From Stropharia rugosoannulata (lineage: Eukaryota; Basidiomycota; Agaricomycetes; Agaricales; Strophariaceae): a DNA stretch of 64,000 nt. A program made the translations under genes and the position numbers. Under the pieces are notes generated by a model, which was not told the DNA's origin, searched no databases, and saw only the letters and a program-made list of their open reading frames with translations. Below, piece after piece: positions 24,370-35,487 of the stretch. The DNA lies in the NCBI GenBank assembly GCA_028532985.1, contig JANCIK010000010.1, positions 1,240,001 through 1,304,000 on the forward strand, read 5' to 3'. Positions within the stretch are counted from its first letter, which is position 1; each line of letters opens with the position of its first letter.

Positions 24370-25632
24370 ATGTTGATAACAATATCTTTAGTAATTTCGC
24401 TGCTTCACCTCTGTCCTCTGGTTGTTGGAAGCAACCACTTTGCTGGTCTGACCGTATCCAACAGCGCGAGCACTCCTGCATACACATGTCGTACTCAGCA
24501 GCAAGTGAGATACTTCAGAATATCCCTTAATCTTGGCAGGCTTTCTGACCTTACATATATAGTGGAACCAACTTGCTAGCGATGCAAAGAATCAAGGGTT
24601 CAATGCTATCCGTCTCGTTGGTGTTGACTGCGACGCATTGGACATGGCTTCATCTGCAGCAGTCTCTCAGGGGATTAAAATTATGGCTGGTATTTTTATA
24701 TCTGTAGGTTAACACATGCTTGGTACGTAATTTTCCATTTGACCCCAAGTGTCACAGGGCACCGTTGCGGAAGGCTCAGCTCAAGTCGAGTAAGTCAAAG
24801 GCATGCTTGAGTTACTGTATACTTAACGTGCATAAAGCGAGGATGTTCAGACATTTTTGTCAGCGTACATGAAATATGGAGCTGAGTTGTACATCGGCCT
24901 CGCCGTCGGGAATGAGGTGGGTATTATAGTCAGTCGGTACCTACGTGCTTTTATCTCGAGTAAAATAGGTCGCCGACTCTGCAGCAAATATTATGCAAAA
25001 GGTCAACAGTGTTCGAGGTAGGAATAGAGCGTCTCCCAGCATGAACACATATTTATCATGACATTTATAGGCACCGTGAGAGGTGCAGGATGCACAACGC
25101 CCGTACATGGGTAATGATCCGGGATAACCCACTGCTGTGCGGATCCGGAGCAGACTTTGTTGGCGCCAACGCTCAGTAAGGCCTGTCCATCCTCTCGCGT
25201 GCTAACCAGACCCTAACCGATGATTCCAGTGCCTTTTTCAATGACGGGACAACATCTAACCAGGCTGGAAGTTTTGTCTTCAATACGGCGGTCCCTGCAA
25301 TAAAGCAAAGCTGCCCGAACAAGAAGATATACATTACAGAGTAATCTTCTTCGACACATCCCCTCTCGCTCTCGCCTTTTTGACTTTTGCATTGACCGTT
25401 TAGGACTGGATGGCCATCCCGCGGGTCCGCAAACGACAATGTGGGAGTTGCATCCGTCTCCGACGAAGAAGCCGCCATACGAAGTCTGAACTGTGCTGCA
25501 CAAAGCAACACTACCGTCTCCGTGTTTGCATTTGAATATGATGACCAACTCTGGAAGGACAACGACAACGAACGGAGTTTTGGAATTAATGGGAAACTGA
25601 ATCTAAATGGCGATGTTCTCGCTCACTGCTAG
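24370..25632 (+). pseudogene. GH17 family beta-1,3-glucanase-like protein, apparent single frameshift
   Basis: Exons: 24370-24504, 24563-24703, 24758-24789, 24838-24916, 24969-25017, 25071-25175, 25230-25340 and 25404-25632. A signal peptide (MLITISLVISLLHLCPLVVG) starts the protein, followed by GH17 blocks: FNAIRLVGVDCDAL, IKIMAGIF, YGAELYIGLAVGNE with the acid/base Glu, VRGAGCTTPV, NPLLCGSGADFVGANAHAFF and IYITETGWPSRG with the nucleophile Glu. The expected length with one base restored is about 293 residues. Within exon 6, near 25105-25115, the frame reading TTPVH runs into a stop, while the family sequence TWVMIRDNPLLC continues in another frame. I see no intron that repairs it. It is therefore a recent pseudogene or holds an assembly error. 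GH17 enzymes remodel wall beta-1,3-glucan. Confidence 0.75.
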
Positions 25633-28325
25633 AGAACCGTCCTAGGACCAGTTAGATAATTAGAAATTCTAACGTTCTAAAGTTCTATTGAGGGAAGTCC
25701 CAGGGAAATCCTCCCAAGGTCGGCTATCTCCCTGGCTTGGCAATTCTCGATTATGTCAGCACCTTCCAATTATGGCAGCTTTGATGCTGCCTAAATATAG
25801 CTAGACAACTTCCATATCGGACACTCATTGAATGCCTGCTATTGCTCCTAGTGTGTTCGCGCGACGCCAACGCTGTTTGTGATATCCGCAAAAAAAGAGC
25901 TAGATACTTCCAAGATCCAGTTGCCATTAACATTGAATAGTCAAGGACTCAAGGCTCAATTTTTAAAATTCAAAAACAAGACTTCGAAGTTCGAAAATTG
26001 AAAATGAAATTCGTCAACTAACTTCCAAGTTCTAACATCTCAATCAAGCCGGCAGGCTCAAAAAGTGGACACTGTGGGAATTGGACCCACGACCTCACGC
26101 AGTCCCAATGGTGCGAAGCGTGCGCGCTACCCCTGTGCCAAGAGCCCAAGCACTTGTGAATACTGATTTACAGTCCGAGCATGATATTGGTGTCAAGCTT
26201 ATCTTAGACTCCATGGATCCAGAATTGGTAAGTGAGATTAATATAAAATAAGTGGCAAACTGTATTTTTGTGGGTGTATTGTCGTAGAAAATTGAATAAT
26301 TGTTTACAAAATGGGTACACAGACCGGTAAACAGAGGTGAGTATACTTGCTAGAATCTTGAAAGCCCGGGTGCGGACCTGCGGTCAATATGACAAGGGAT
26401 ATATTCAAGTGTAACGTTGAAGCAGTTATTTAGCAGTTAGCTTTAAGTTATCTCGGGTCTGAGGTTATTTGTTGAAACTGGCTAATCAAAGGAAGGTAAA
26501 GGGGTGAAGGAATACAGTGTAGAGGTTTGACATTGGTTAGAAAGGTTCATATGCAATTCATAGGAAAGAAAGGAAATAAATAAAAAAGCGATTATAGTGC
26601 AAATGAGATGGTATAACCGAGGTGATATACAGTTATGTGATAAGAGCGTAAGGAATAAGGAAGGAAGGCGATAAGTAAAGGGCGAGTTCAGAAAAGGAAA
26701 TCGTTCAGCCAATCAGAAACCCTGCCATTCCAAAAAGACGGATGCCGTCTTTATTATAGTAGAAGTAGATGAACCAACTTCAGGCAGGAAATTATGAGGA
26801 CCAAGTCGTTAAACAGCTTCTGCACCCGTAATGTAGCTCATTGATTAGTAATCAGTTACAATTATTATAGACAGTCATTCTAAGTAATAACGCATCTGCA
26901 TCAAGCGTGTACATAACGAAGCTGTCCTGGTCGGTGGGTACCAAGAAGCATCACTTTTCGGAGGAAACATGGGCCCGGACTCCCCTATGTACTTAGTTTG
27001 AGGACACAAGCATTGACAAGGCACATTAACTGCGAAAATCAAGGGCGAGGGCGCCTCAGATGAGATGGTTAGACATATTCACAAAGATACTAAACATAGG
27101 TATTAGTACAGTGCCCCTGATTTCAATACGTTCACTCCCACTCCCAAGGCAAAATAATCAGCATGCCTGTGGATCAGTACATGTATCTTTGATGATTTAT
27201 CTGATCCTTTCGCACCACGGGCGCTTCGGGGGCGCTGGGCCAAAGTTTCTGTTTCACAGTAAATACACTGAATGATATGAATATCCGATAGTTCACAGTA
27301 AAAATGAAAATCATTCAACGAGTGAATAAAACCGTACACCACATTATCCCCTTCCACTACTCAGATGTGCTCGCTCGTATGTGTGGAAATCTGGGCTTTA
27401 AGTGTACTCTGAGTAGTTGCATACTACTACCCTGATGCGGTCGCTTAAGTAGTAGTGGATGGACAGTCGCGAATGTGTCGCATCCCACGGCTACTGTGAG
27501 TGTAGTACCGAGTCATGCTAGTGATCATGTCTTTTTTAAGAGTTCTCTATAAACATTTAATCACTCTTTGAAGAAGCACATATGCCTTGCACATGCCAAC
27601 CGGTTGTTAACTCATCATTCGCACAGTGTGATACCGGAAACATGATGAGCGTTACCGTATAACTACACACGACCACCTTAATTATACGCTCCAGCCCGCT
27701 CGTTACAAGTTCTTTCTGATATATTGCGAGACTATTACATCATCTATGTACACATGCCACTCGGTTGGAACGTAAGCATTGGGAATGGCTGATAGCGTGC
27801 ATATGTGGCGTGCATAGCGGTGCATACGGTTTGTACTGCAAACGACTTACTTGGGTATCTGTCACTTGTTTTGTACGATATACTGAGGACCCCCAAGTGA
27901 CAGCCAAACAGGGCGATTGAGTGCCCGAATGGAGTACATATGAATGGTGAACTACATAAATGGATAGGAAACGATGTCAATCAAGTACACCAGAGTCCCA
28001 GACTCCTTATCATTCTATTTTTGGATGCAGTATCAGAAACTGATGGACCCCGAGCGACCTATCATACTGACGATTCTCGTGGGTGAATCAGATACTGGTA
28101 AGGCAGGACATTATAGCAAGCATCCATCAGTTGGGCTCAGATCAAAAATGAAGGTATTTCTGCTCATAGTGAGCGATGCTCCGCAACACAGACCGCTGCA
28201 ATGGTATCATATTTTTGTCTTCACTACAGGATATAAAGGTCGCCTAGACGAAGGAAGTGCTTTCTGAGTGTGTAAGCACTACTATTCCTTCTTATTCTTG
28301 CTCTCCAGTGCGACTATCCTTGACC
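25633..28325. other. gene-poor region with one tRNA gene
   Basis: About 2.7 kb between the GH17 gene and the second seven-helix gene. The only supported gene is the tRNA-Ala at 26066-26147. TATAAAG at 28232-28238 is a likely TATA box for the gene starting at 28326. The frames at 27103-27357 (-), 27744-27980 (-) and 27974-28267 (+) have no domains. The segment 25960-26040 is AT-rich with repeated TTCGAA-like words, but no defined element was found. Confidence 0.5.
26066..26147 (-). tRNA. tRNA-Ala (anticodon CGC) with a 10-nt intron
   Basis: On the minus strand the acceptor stem GGGCTCT pairs with AGTGTCC (one G-T, one T-T mismatch) and is followed by discriminator A. The D arm is TGGCACAGGGGTAGCGC, matching the A box. 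The anticodon stem CACGC/GCGTG encloses TTCGCA + T with a 10-nt intron (26102-26111, CCATTGGGAC) after position 37. The T arm is GTGGG-TCCAATT-CCCAC. A run of five T follows directly, the usual pol III terminator. The body resembles fungal tRNA-Ala (GGGC...TGGC, GGTAGCGCGC). Anticodon CGC reads GCG codons. The T-loop TCCAATT departs from the usual TTCRANT, so the B box may be weak. Confidence 0.85.
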
Positions 28326-29491
28326 ATGGACAGTACAGCAGAATACCAAGCAATGGTCACCAATTACGCATCTGTTGCCGCATTTGCAGTAGGTTATATA
28401 TATTGAGTATGCATGGTTGCGCCCTAACAGTGGAGGTAACCAGATATTGCTGTGGGATATTCTGGATAACATCCCCGAGGATTACCGCCTGCTTTTCGGC
28501 AAAAACAGGCGCTGGAGCAACGTCAACTTAGCCTACATAGGGTCTCGGTAAGAGCTGTCTAATCTAATTATGAATGTCCGAACAGGGTCACTTACCTTTG
28601 TGTGCACTCTATGTTCATTAGTATTGGAGCATTTGGCTATTCGCTGGGGTCCGCCATCTTCTCAAGTATGCCTTCAACTCTTTAGTAGATAAATATCTGT
28701 ACTTACGCTATACCTACATTTTTTTCCAGCTGCACCCACCGGTAACTGTGCGGTCTTCGATCAGATTGTCAATGCCTGGTGCCCATTATCAATATCCTGC
28801 AGCGCCTTCCTCTTCCTTGTCCGATTAAGAGCCATATACAACCGCGATCGACTCGTAGTATCAGTTTTCTTTGTACTCTGGGTTGCTCTCCTAACGGGAG
28901 GCATACTTATCCCGATTGGGATTCACGGTGGCCCGGTCGGCAACACCAAATACTGCCAAGATGTATCCGTATCCAGTTACGCGTTCTACGGGCAGGTAGC
29001 GCCTTTAGTCTTCGACACCCTGGTGTTTTTGGCCATCTCCTGGCGCCTAAGTCGTCTTCCAGTATATAATGAGGATATGGGCGTTGTCGAAAGAATCGAC
29101 GTCATGGTCTTCGGAACGGATCTCCCGGCATTCACGAGAAGCCTCCTTCTGGACGGTCAGCTTTACTATTTGTGAGTCTGGATCTATGTAGAGTATTCCC
29201 CTCATCAGTGAAAACTAAATGTCTTGTTGTAGAATTACTATCGTAATTGGGGTGTCCTCCCTGGCTTTAACGTTCAACCCCAAGGTCCCCGAGACGCTGT
29301 CGTTCCTAATGGAGGACCCATATCTGATTTTGGTCAATATCATGGCTTGTCGGGTATTCAGACGTACCCGATCGGGTGTTATCAGAGAGTCTGAAATATC
29401 GTCCTCTGTAATGAATCAGCTTCCGTCTTCGCCTATACAAATCAGATTAGCCCAATCGGGTGGTACAGTTTCAAAGAACGAAATATGTTAG
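28326..29491 (+). CDS. seven-helix membrane protein, DUF6533-type
   Basis: Spliced model: 28326-28388, 28444-28547, 28586-28665, 28730-29171 and 29233-29491, 315 residues in frame. The protein begins MDSTAEYQAMVTNYASVAAF, then ILLWDILDNIPEDYRLLFG, SRVTYLCVHSMF, TAPTGNCAVFDQIV, FLVRLRAIYNRDRLV, further helices, GQLYYLITIVIGV and NIMACRVFRRTRSG before a polar tail. These blocks line up with the gene at 3517-4837 and with DUF6533 family proteins, which are abundant in mushrooms and look receptor-like. The first helix is shorter than in the other copy, so exon 1 or its donor may be misplaced. The ligand and function are unknown. Confidence 0.8.
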
Positions 29492-30135
29492 ATGGATTAC
29501 TTGGGTTGGCGTCAGGGTCCTCAGTGTAGCATAGCCAGATTTGTTTACTACATTCAAATTACTAAATTATATATTTGAAAACAAGAAGCTTCTAAGGCAA
29601 ATTCATGCATCCTCCGACCAACCTAATCTAATGCCCGTTCAGTTCCTGGAATGGGGTCTGAAATCTCAATGACGTCTAGAGTAATCGAATGAAACAATCT
29701 CCCTGGTGATATTCAGTTGTCTATCACACAACGGGACTCTGATTCATAACACCCACTGAACCCCTAAAACATAGGCGCCTGTGCTATTTATAGATTTCTA
29801 ATTCTATTTTTAGCCTGCGCATTACCATTCGTCGCAGACTGCTAGACACCAAGTATTGCTAGGCACAAGGCTGTACAGAAATAATTTCCGCAGCTCTCTG
29901 ATAAACGTATATATGTCCCCCGGCCCTCCTTCGCCCATGCATCTCTGCGAACGGATGCAGTCGAACGCCTGCGACGTTGCACAAGGTCGTCAGAAAACAG
30001 GATCACAGACATAATGGCGACACGTTACCGACCAGGAAGTGAAACAAGTGGGGTATGTGGATCTGTATATAAACAATACAAAAAACCTCTTCCAAGGCAG
30101 ACGGTAGCTTCCTCTCGATATTCCCTGCTTCCACC
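29492..30135 (+). promoter_or_regulatory. intergenic region, TATA box at 30065
   Basis: No gene is seen. TATATAAA at 30065-30072 lies 64 bp before the ATG of the MARVEL-like gene. Confidence 0.5.
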
Positions 30136-30946
30136 ATGAATCCGTGTACCCCCCTCCGAGCGTTCATGTATTTCTGCCTGGTGAGATTCGCATTCTTTTC
30201 TGTTAACCAGTCCTGATGAGGATATAGTGGGCATGCTCTGTCGTGCTTCTAGGGCTGACAGGCTATCGGATCCATTATACGAAGCACTTAACCGGTGGAG
30301 ATGTCCTGACCTCTAAGTCCCGTTTCTATGGTGAGATTCAGGCTCTATCCAAGCCAGATTGTATAATTTGTGGCTCACCACTGCTTTTCAGACCCCATTA
30401 TCGTAGAGCTTCTCGTAACGAGTTGCTTAGCCATTCTCTTCAGTACATGGCTGTAAGTCCATGATGTTATTCCCAGGAGAGTATTCACTGATTGCTTGAC
30501 GGGTATAGCGTCTCGGCTCTCCTCTCTCGCCTGCGCGGCCCAGTAGGCAGCTTCATTTCGGAGCACACCATGCTTTTCATCATCTGGGTGATGTTCCTGG
30601 TCGGTTCCGCAATCATGACGGTACGCATTATTATCGCAGTACTTCATTCTCTATGCTTAGCTTCCGCCTCTAGCACGACTGGCTGCATCTGAAATGGTGC
30701 CGAGGCACTTTCAAGGTATGCCGCATCCTCGAAACGATCAAGGCCTTCTCGTGGATATGCTGGATCTTCACAACCCTGCTTCTCATCGCCAGCTTGGTGC
30801 ATATGGCAACGGACCATTCAGGATTGTCCAGTGGAATGTATGGGGAATCAGAACGTACGTCGCCACCCGATGTCAGACAGGCCCCTGGTGCGGGCGCTAC
30901 AACATATGTCGCTCACAATAATCGCACAACTGCCACTGAAGCATAA
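30136..30946 (+). CDS. MARVEL-like four-helix membrane protein
   Basis: Spliced model: 30136-30180, 30228-30330, 30392-30452, 30509-30620 and 30674-30946, 197 residues. Four hydrophobic helices can be seen: FMYFCLWACSVVLLGLTGY, PIIVELLVTSCLAILFSTWL, TMLFIIWVMFLVGSAIMT and FSWICWIFTTLLLIASLV. A loop with the polar stretch HYTKHLTGGDVLTSK lies after helix 1. The motif HDWLHLKWCRG stands before helix 4, and the C-terminus is soluble and Ser/Gly/Thr-rich. This matches small MARVEL-domain proteins common in basidiomycetes, which associate with membrane microdomains such as eisosomes. The precise role is unknown. Confidence 0.75.
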
Positions 30947-31170
30947 TCCCGGCAAAAAATTCACCGCCGCATACAACTGGAATCCTTTCGAAGCCATTAG
31001 AATTTTATTTTGCGCCCATCTGTAATTCTTTGATGCTCCGAATTCGCTTGTAATTTACCTAGACGAACGAGGCGATATTTTTTCATTTTTGATCCAACCA
31101 ACGTGCGCTCATAACGCTTCGAGTGTGTTCGATTGTAAGATGTGCAATGAGAGGGTAATATAACTCGGTT

Positions 31171-34100
31171 TTATATTGAAAGCCAACGTCGGTATAACGC
31201 ATCTGCAAGCGGTGTTGCACCAGTGAAAACAAGAATGAGTGATAAATTATACGCTGCTTCACGCGCAAACCAGTCATCCTACCATGCAGAGATGGGTCAA
31301 AACATGAATCACAAGGGGATATAGGTGGGGCGACTGACCCCTGCTTTGTCTGCCATATCAAGAACGATTTCATAGTGCTTCACGGCATGTGAGAAAAGAC
31401 CTATGGGGATGATAAGCTTGCGAAAGAGTAAACAAATCCAAAAACTTACCAAGCTGGTGAAATATCCTTGCAAAGTTATATTCAACTTCTCGCATGCCGA
31501 TATCCCCTATACCTCGTAGTTGCCGGTATTTGGAAAGAAAAGCCATCGCCTGAACAACTAGGTGATGTCTGTTATCCGACTGGCGCTGCATAGCTCTTCC
31601 GACAGACGCAATCGCTAGACAAAGGCAGATCATAGGATCGTCGGGGTAATAGTCGTATGCGTGCAACAAATAAACTATAGGGTAACATGATCTGATCAGC
31701 TTCAGAGCAAAGGAACACGAATTGACAACTAACATATAGCGCTCTGGTAACTCTTGGCAGCAATGCATATCTGTCCGTATATTGCTGTAATAACTGGGTT
31801 CTCCCTTGTCGGAAGGGGAGGAGCCCCACTATTGTCCGAAGAGCTCCCTGTAGCGCTGACCTCCTCGTTATCGGGTGGCAAATCATCAGCATCAGCATCG
31901 TCATCGTCAGGGTCGGCTGATGTTTTATTCTGACCAATGGGTGCATATCGTTTGTTCAGACTATTCCAGCGCAGAGAGTCAGGGTTCTTCACAGCGGCAT
32001 CGGAGAGTTTCATTTCACGGAACAGGTGCTTTTGTAAAGTCGAGGTAATGAATGCGTCTGTGGTTTTCAATCCGCTGGCCAACGAAGCAATAAGGATGCG
32101 GAGAGGCTCATCGTTGAACTGATGTGTAGTGACAATTTTGCGCGCCTGCTCCACCACTATATCGTAACGTTCCACCGCGATCCCACAAGCTGGACGGTGA
32201 TATAAGATTGTGTTTTTGGGAAAAGAACTGGGGCTTACTCATCAAAGCTAGCCTTATTGAATTTTGGCGTTCCTTTGCCATGTATGCATTAGAGACCATA
32301 ATGTGCCGAAGAATTTCTTCGGCCAATTCAAACTCCCCCTTCTTTGTGAGTGTAAAACAATACTGAATGAAATTGGTGGAGATAGGTGAGCCTCAAATTT
32401 CGCTGACAATATTATTGCTTACCTGCATGAACAAACGCAACCAGTCATCGAAGTTGATACCACGAAACACGGTAACTGCCTCTGCTTTATCGGCACCCTT
32501 GGCAGACTTCCGTGCAAGCATGTCCCGTTCTTTGCACATTGAGTACATCAATCAAGCATTTATACTATACAACTCACCCATGTCTAGCTGAAGTCGAGAT
32601 GCCATATGGTCTTCGTCTGCCTCCGTCCCCTGTTGTCGTCTCCGCTTTTTCGACCGGGGGAACATACCTCGAAAGGGATTATTCTGCAACACGAACACAT
32701 CATTAAAGTTCTGATAAGGCGAGGCATGCAAATTACTCACTCGACTGGTCAAGAACAGATTGCGCGTTTCCCGGAACATGTCTACCAGTTTCTCTGCTTC
32801 AACCAGCCATACCCGCTCGGCCTCTTCGTCTCCGTGTGCCACTGCAGACCACAATTCTTGCATCCTGCGATAACCACGAACGACCTCTTTTTCCTTTTCT
32901 GCTTCCAGCTCACGCAACTGGGCAAGCGTTAGCCTATCGGGCCGGCGCCCTGCGGGAGTCTTAGATTTCATGACTTTATCTTCGGCGAACAAAGATGTAG
33001 TCGCCGTCCCACTAAGCTCATCATTTTGGGTATTGGCGCCTCCCTTCCCTCGCTTTCTGCGAGAATCGATTACTAGACATGGTTCAAATAGGTGCATAGT
33101 CCCTCAACGAAGACGATTCACCTTCATACACAAGATCTAGTGCTTTTCGGGGCTCCCCCATTATTTCATATATTTCGGCTAACTTCATCTTAGCATCATT
33201 GTTTGTGGGGTCAGCCAGGCGGACTAGAGTACAATGTGAATATGACAATAAATTATGTTCTAGTAAGGACTCACTATGCTCGTAAACATCTGCTGCGTCC
33301 CGTAGTTCGTCAATATTGCGCATACATGCTGCTGTCTGAAGGAGGATATAAATGCTGCTTGTCTGGACGTGAAATCAGAAAGCAATTCCTTCAGATTAAA
33401 TAAGACATACTGCTTCGTCTTCACCAAGAAGCTCGTATATAGGCTTCGCTTCCGCATACATTTCTCGTTCGAACAAGGCATCCGCAATTTCGGCAAACAA
33501 TACGGAATAGTCGAGCACATCTTCTGACAGGACAGCGTTTGCATGAAGCTAGGCATCTCTTAGGTGAGCCATATAAACATCATGGATTGGATTACCCACC
33601 ATGCCCTCAGCAATGTCACCCATTTTTATGCGTGCCACTGCCAATCGGTGCCTAGAGTTCGTGTCTAGAGGGTAGTTGCCTGCCTGGGAAGTGGCTCCCC
33701 CCACCTGTATTGGCCGGGGAGCCCAATTGTCGGAATCGTATTCGCGGTCATCCTCGAACATATCCCAATACTTTTGATCACCGCGACCTTGGAACCACCT
33801 TGTCCCCCTTCGAATAGTCTCAATGGCCTGTACGTGCTCTCCAAGCACATTGTAAAGATCGGCAAGCATGAGTAGGTCCATCTTGGTGAACCCTCCAGAC
33901 TCGCTCTGGCCGTTGGGGTGCACTTCCATAAAGTGGCGGAGCGCACCTTCCAGCAGGCTTGCGCAAATTGGGAGCTCAGCGAGCTCGACAAGAATAGGAT
34001 GAAGCTCTCGTAGAACGGTCAGGTCATGAGGAAACCGTTTGAGGATCGCGAGAAAGGCATTGCGCGCAGTGCGAAAGTCCCCCATTTCTTTTGCCAGTGA

Positions 34101-35002
34101 AGCACGGTCCCACAATGCATCCACATTTGTGGGGTCGAGGCTGTAGACCTTGCGGTAACAGTACAGGGCCTGTTGGTTGTAGCCATGTTCCCTGGGAGAT
34201 GGTCACATTTAGCGCATATGTAATGAAATAACCTACATACCTCGACTGTCGCGCTAGCCTGTCCCACTCTTCTGCATCATGCCTCAAATGAGCCGCCATA
34301 ATCCGCAGCTGAAGTGCCTTTTGTTTTTCCTGCAAGTCCTCATAGCATTGGGCGAGCACTGACCAGGCCGATGCTGCACGGGGTTCGATTCGAATAACTT
34401 CTTGCATGATACGGATGGCTTCTGGCAAATCACTGTCGACATATGCTTGATTCCCTTCTCCAATCAGAGCTTTTACTTGCTGAGATAGGGCAGGTCCACT
34501 TTGACGTCCCGCGCCTTTCTAACCAACAAAAAAGATCCAGACCTTCTGGTAACAGAAATGAAAGGCTTACTTTCCTGCGCTTACGCCCTATTCCTGATGC
34601 TGCTCGCAAGTCATCTTTAAATTCTGCCTCTTGCTCCTGAATATTGAAGTCCCAGTCTTTTGTCAGGATATTGGTGCCTGACGACGATGACCCCTCACGT
34701 AGCCGAATGTTCTTAACAAGACGACTAAGGTAATTAGTACGAAAAATGTTGAAAGTTATCGTAGAGCAAAACTCACTCAAAGTCGCCTTCTATCTCGTCT
34801 TCAGCCTCAGCTGCCTCTTTTACTGGCCCTTCTTCTTCAATTCCCTGCTCCTCATCATTAGAGGACGAGGTCATCTCTTCATCGCTGTCCGATTCCTCGG
34901 AGGTTGAGGCTTCATCCTCCCAGACTGGTCATTTTCAGAGTGTGTGGTTTTGAAGATGTCGATTTCACATACCAAGTGCATCATCTTCTTTTCCTTCGAA
35001 CA
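31171..35002 (-). CDS. TFC4: TFIIIC subunit (tau131/Sfc4-type TPR protein)
   Basis: The start is ATG at 35002 (MFEGKEDDAL) and the stop TAA at 31171-31173; 15 short introns are needed, giving roughly 1,000 residues, the family's normal length. The N-terminus is very acidic (WEDEASTSEESDSDEEM). Next come KNIRLREG and the TPR array: QVKALIGEGNQAYVDSDLPE, ASAWSVLAQCYEDLQEKQKA, NVDALWDRASLAKEMGDFRT, YAEAKPIYELLGEDE and RLADPTNNDAKMKLAEIYEI. A helical RPDRLTLAQLRELEAEKEKE segment follows, then FRGINFDDWLRLFMQ, and the C-terminus ends AREAAYNLSLILVFTGATPL plus ADALYRRWLSI. Tfc4 bridges TFIIIC bound at the tRNA A and B boxes to TFIIIB, so it is needed for pol III transcription. An Asp-rich insert (DPDDDDADADD) sits in the C-terminal half. 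Confidence 0.92.
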
Positions 35003-35487
35003 TATTTTCCCTGCGTTATTGAGGCTCTCCTGATTTGAAAATGGCAGCAAATTAGGCGTGTAAGTTCATATAAATTTAGAAGAGCAAGGAGCAAGCAAGA
35101 AGTTGATTTGTGCCCAATTTGTGCCGTGAAGCACCCGACGCATAGTGAACGGGCCGAGCACATTTATCAACGGACCGGAAACGCCGTTCCTCTGACCAGA
35201 CAAGTCAACAACAAGTTAACGACACCTGAACATTTCGACATTTCGACCTAGCAGAATCAAAGCAGAATCGAGCGAAGCGAAGAGTTGTAGATCTGAGCTT
35301 CGAGCGTTGAACGAGAACCCACCATCAGGTTTCATAATTTCATGGACAAGAAAAATCGCCAGCCATGCTCCAGCATATGACCGGCGACCGTAAATTGGAG
35401 AAGTGTCGTTAAAACATCCTCAACTACTTGAATCGATACATCTGACATTGTGCTCTAAGAAAGCTATTTAAAAAGGCTGAGCCTAGA
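35003..35487. other. gap between TFC4 and MFS transporter 1
   Basis: 485 bp containing the TFC4 promoter and the 3' region of the transporter, both on the minus strand. No coding signal was seen. Confidence 0.4.

Noticed and set aside
25960..26040. AT-rich stretch with repeated TTCGAA-like words, considered as a MITE
   Set aside because: No terminal inverted repeats or target duplication could be found.
27974..28267. 97-codon frame just upstream of the second seven-helix gene
   Set aside because: It overlaps the likely TATA box and promoter of that gene and shows no domain.
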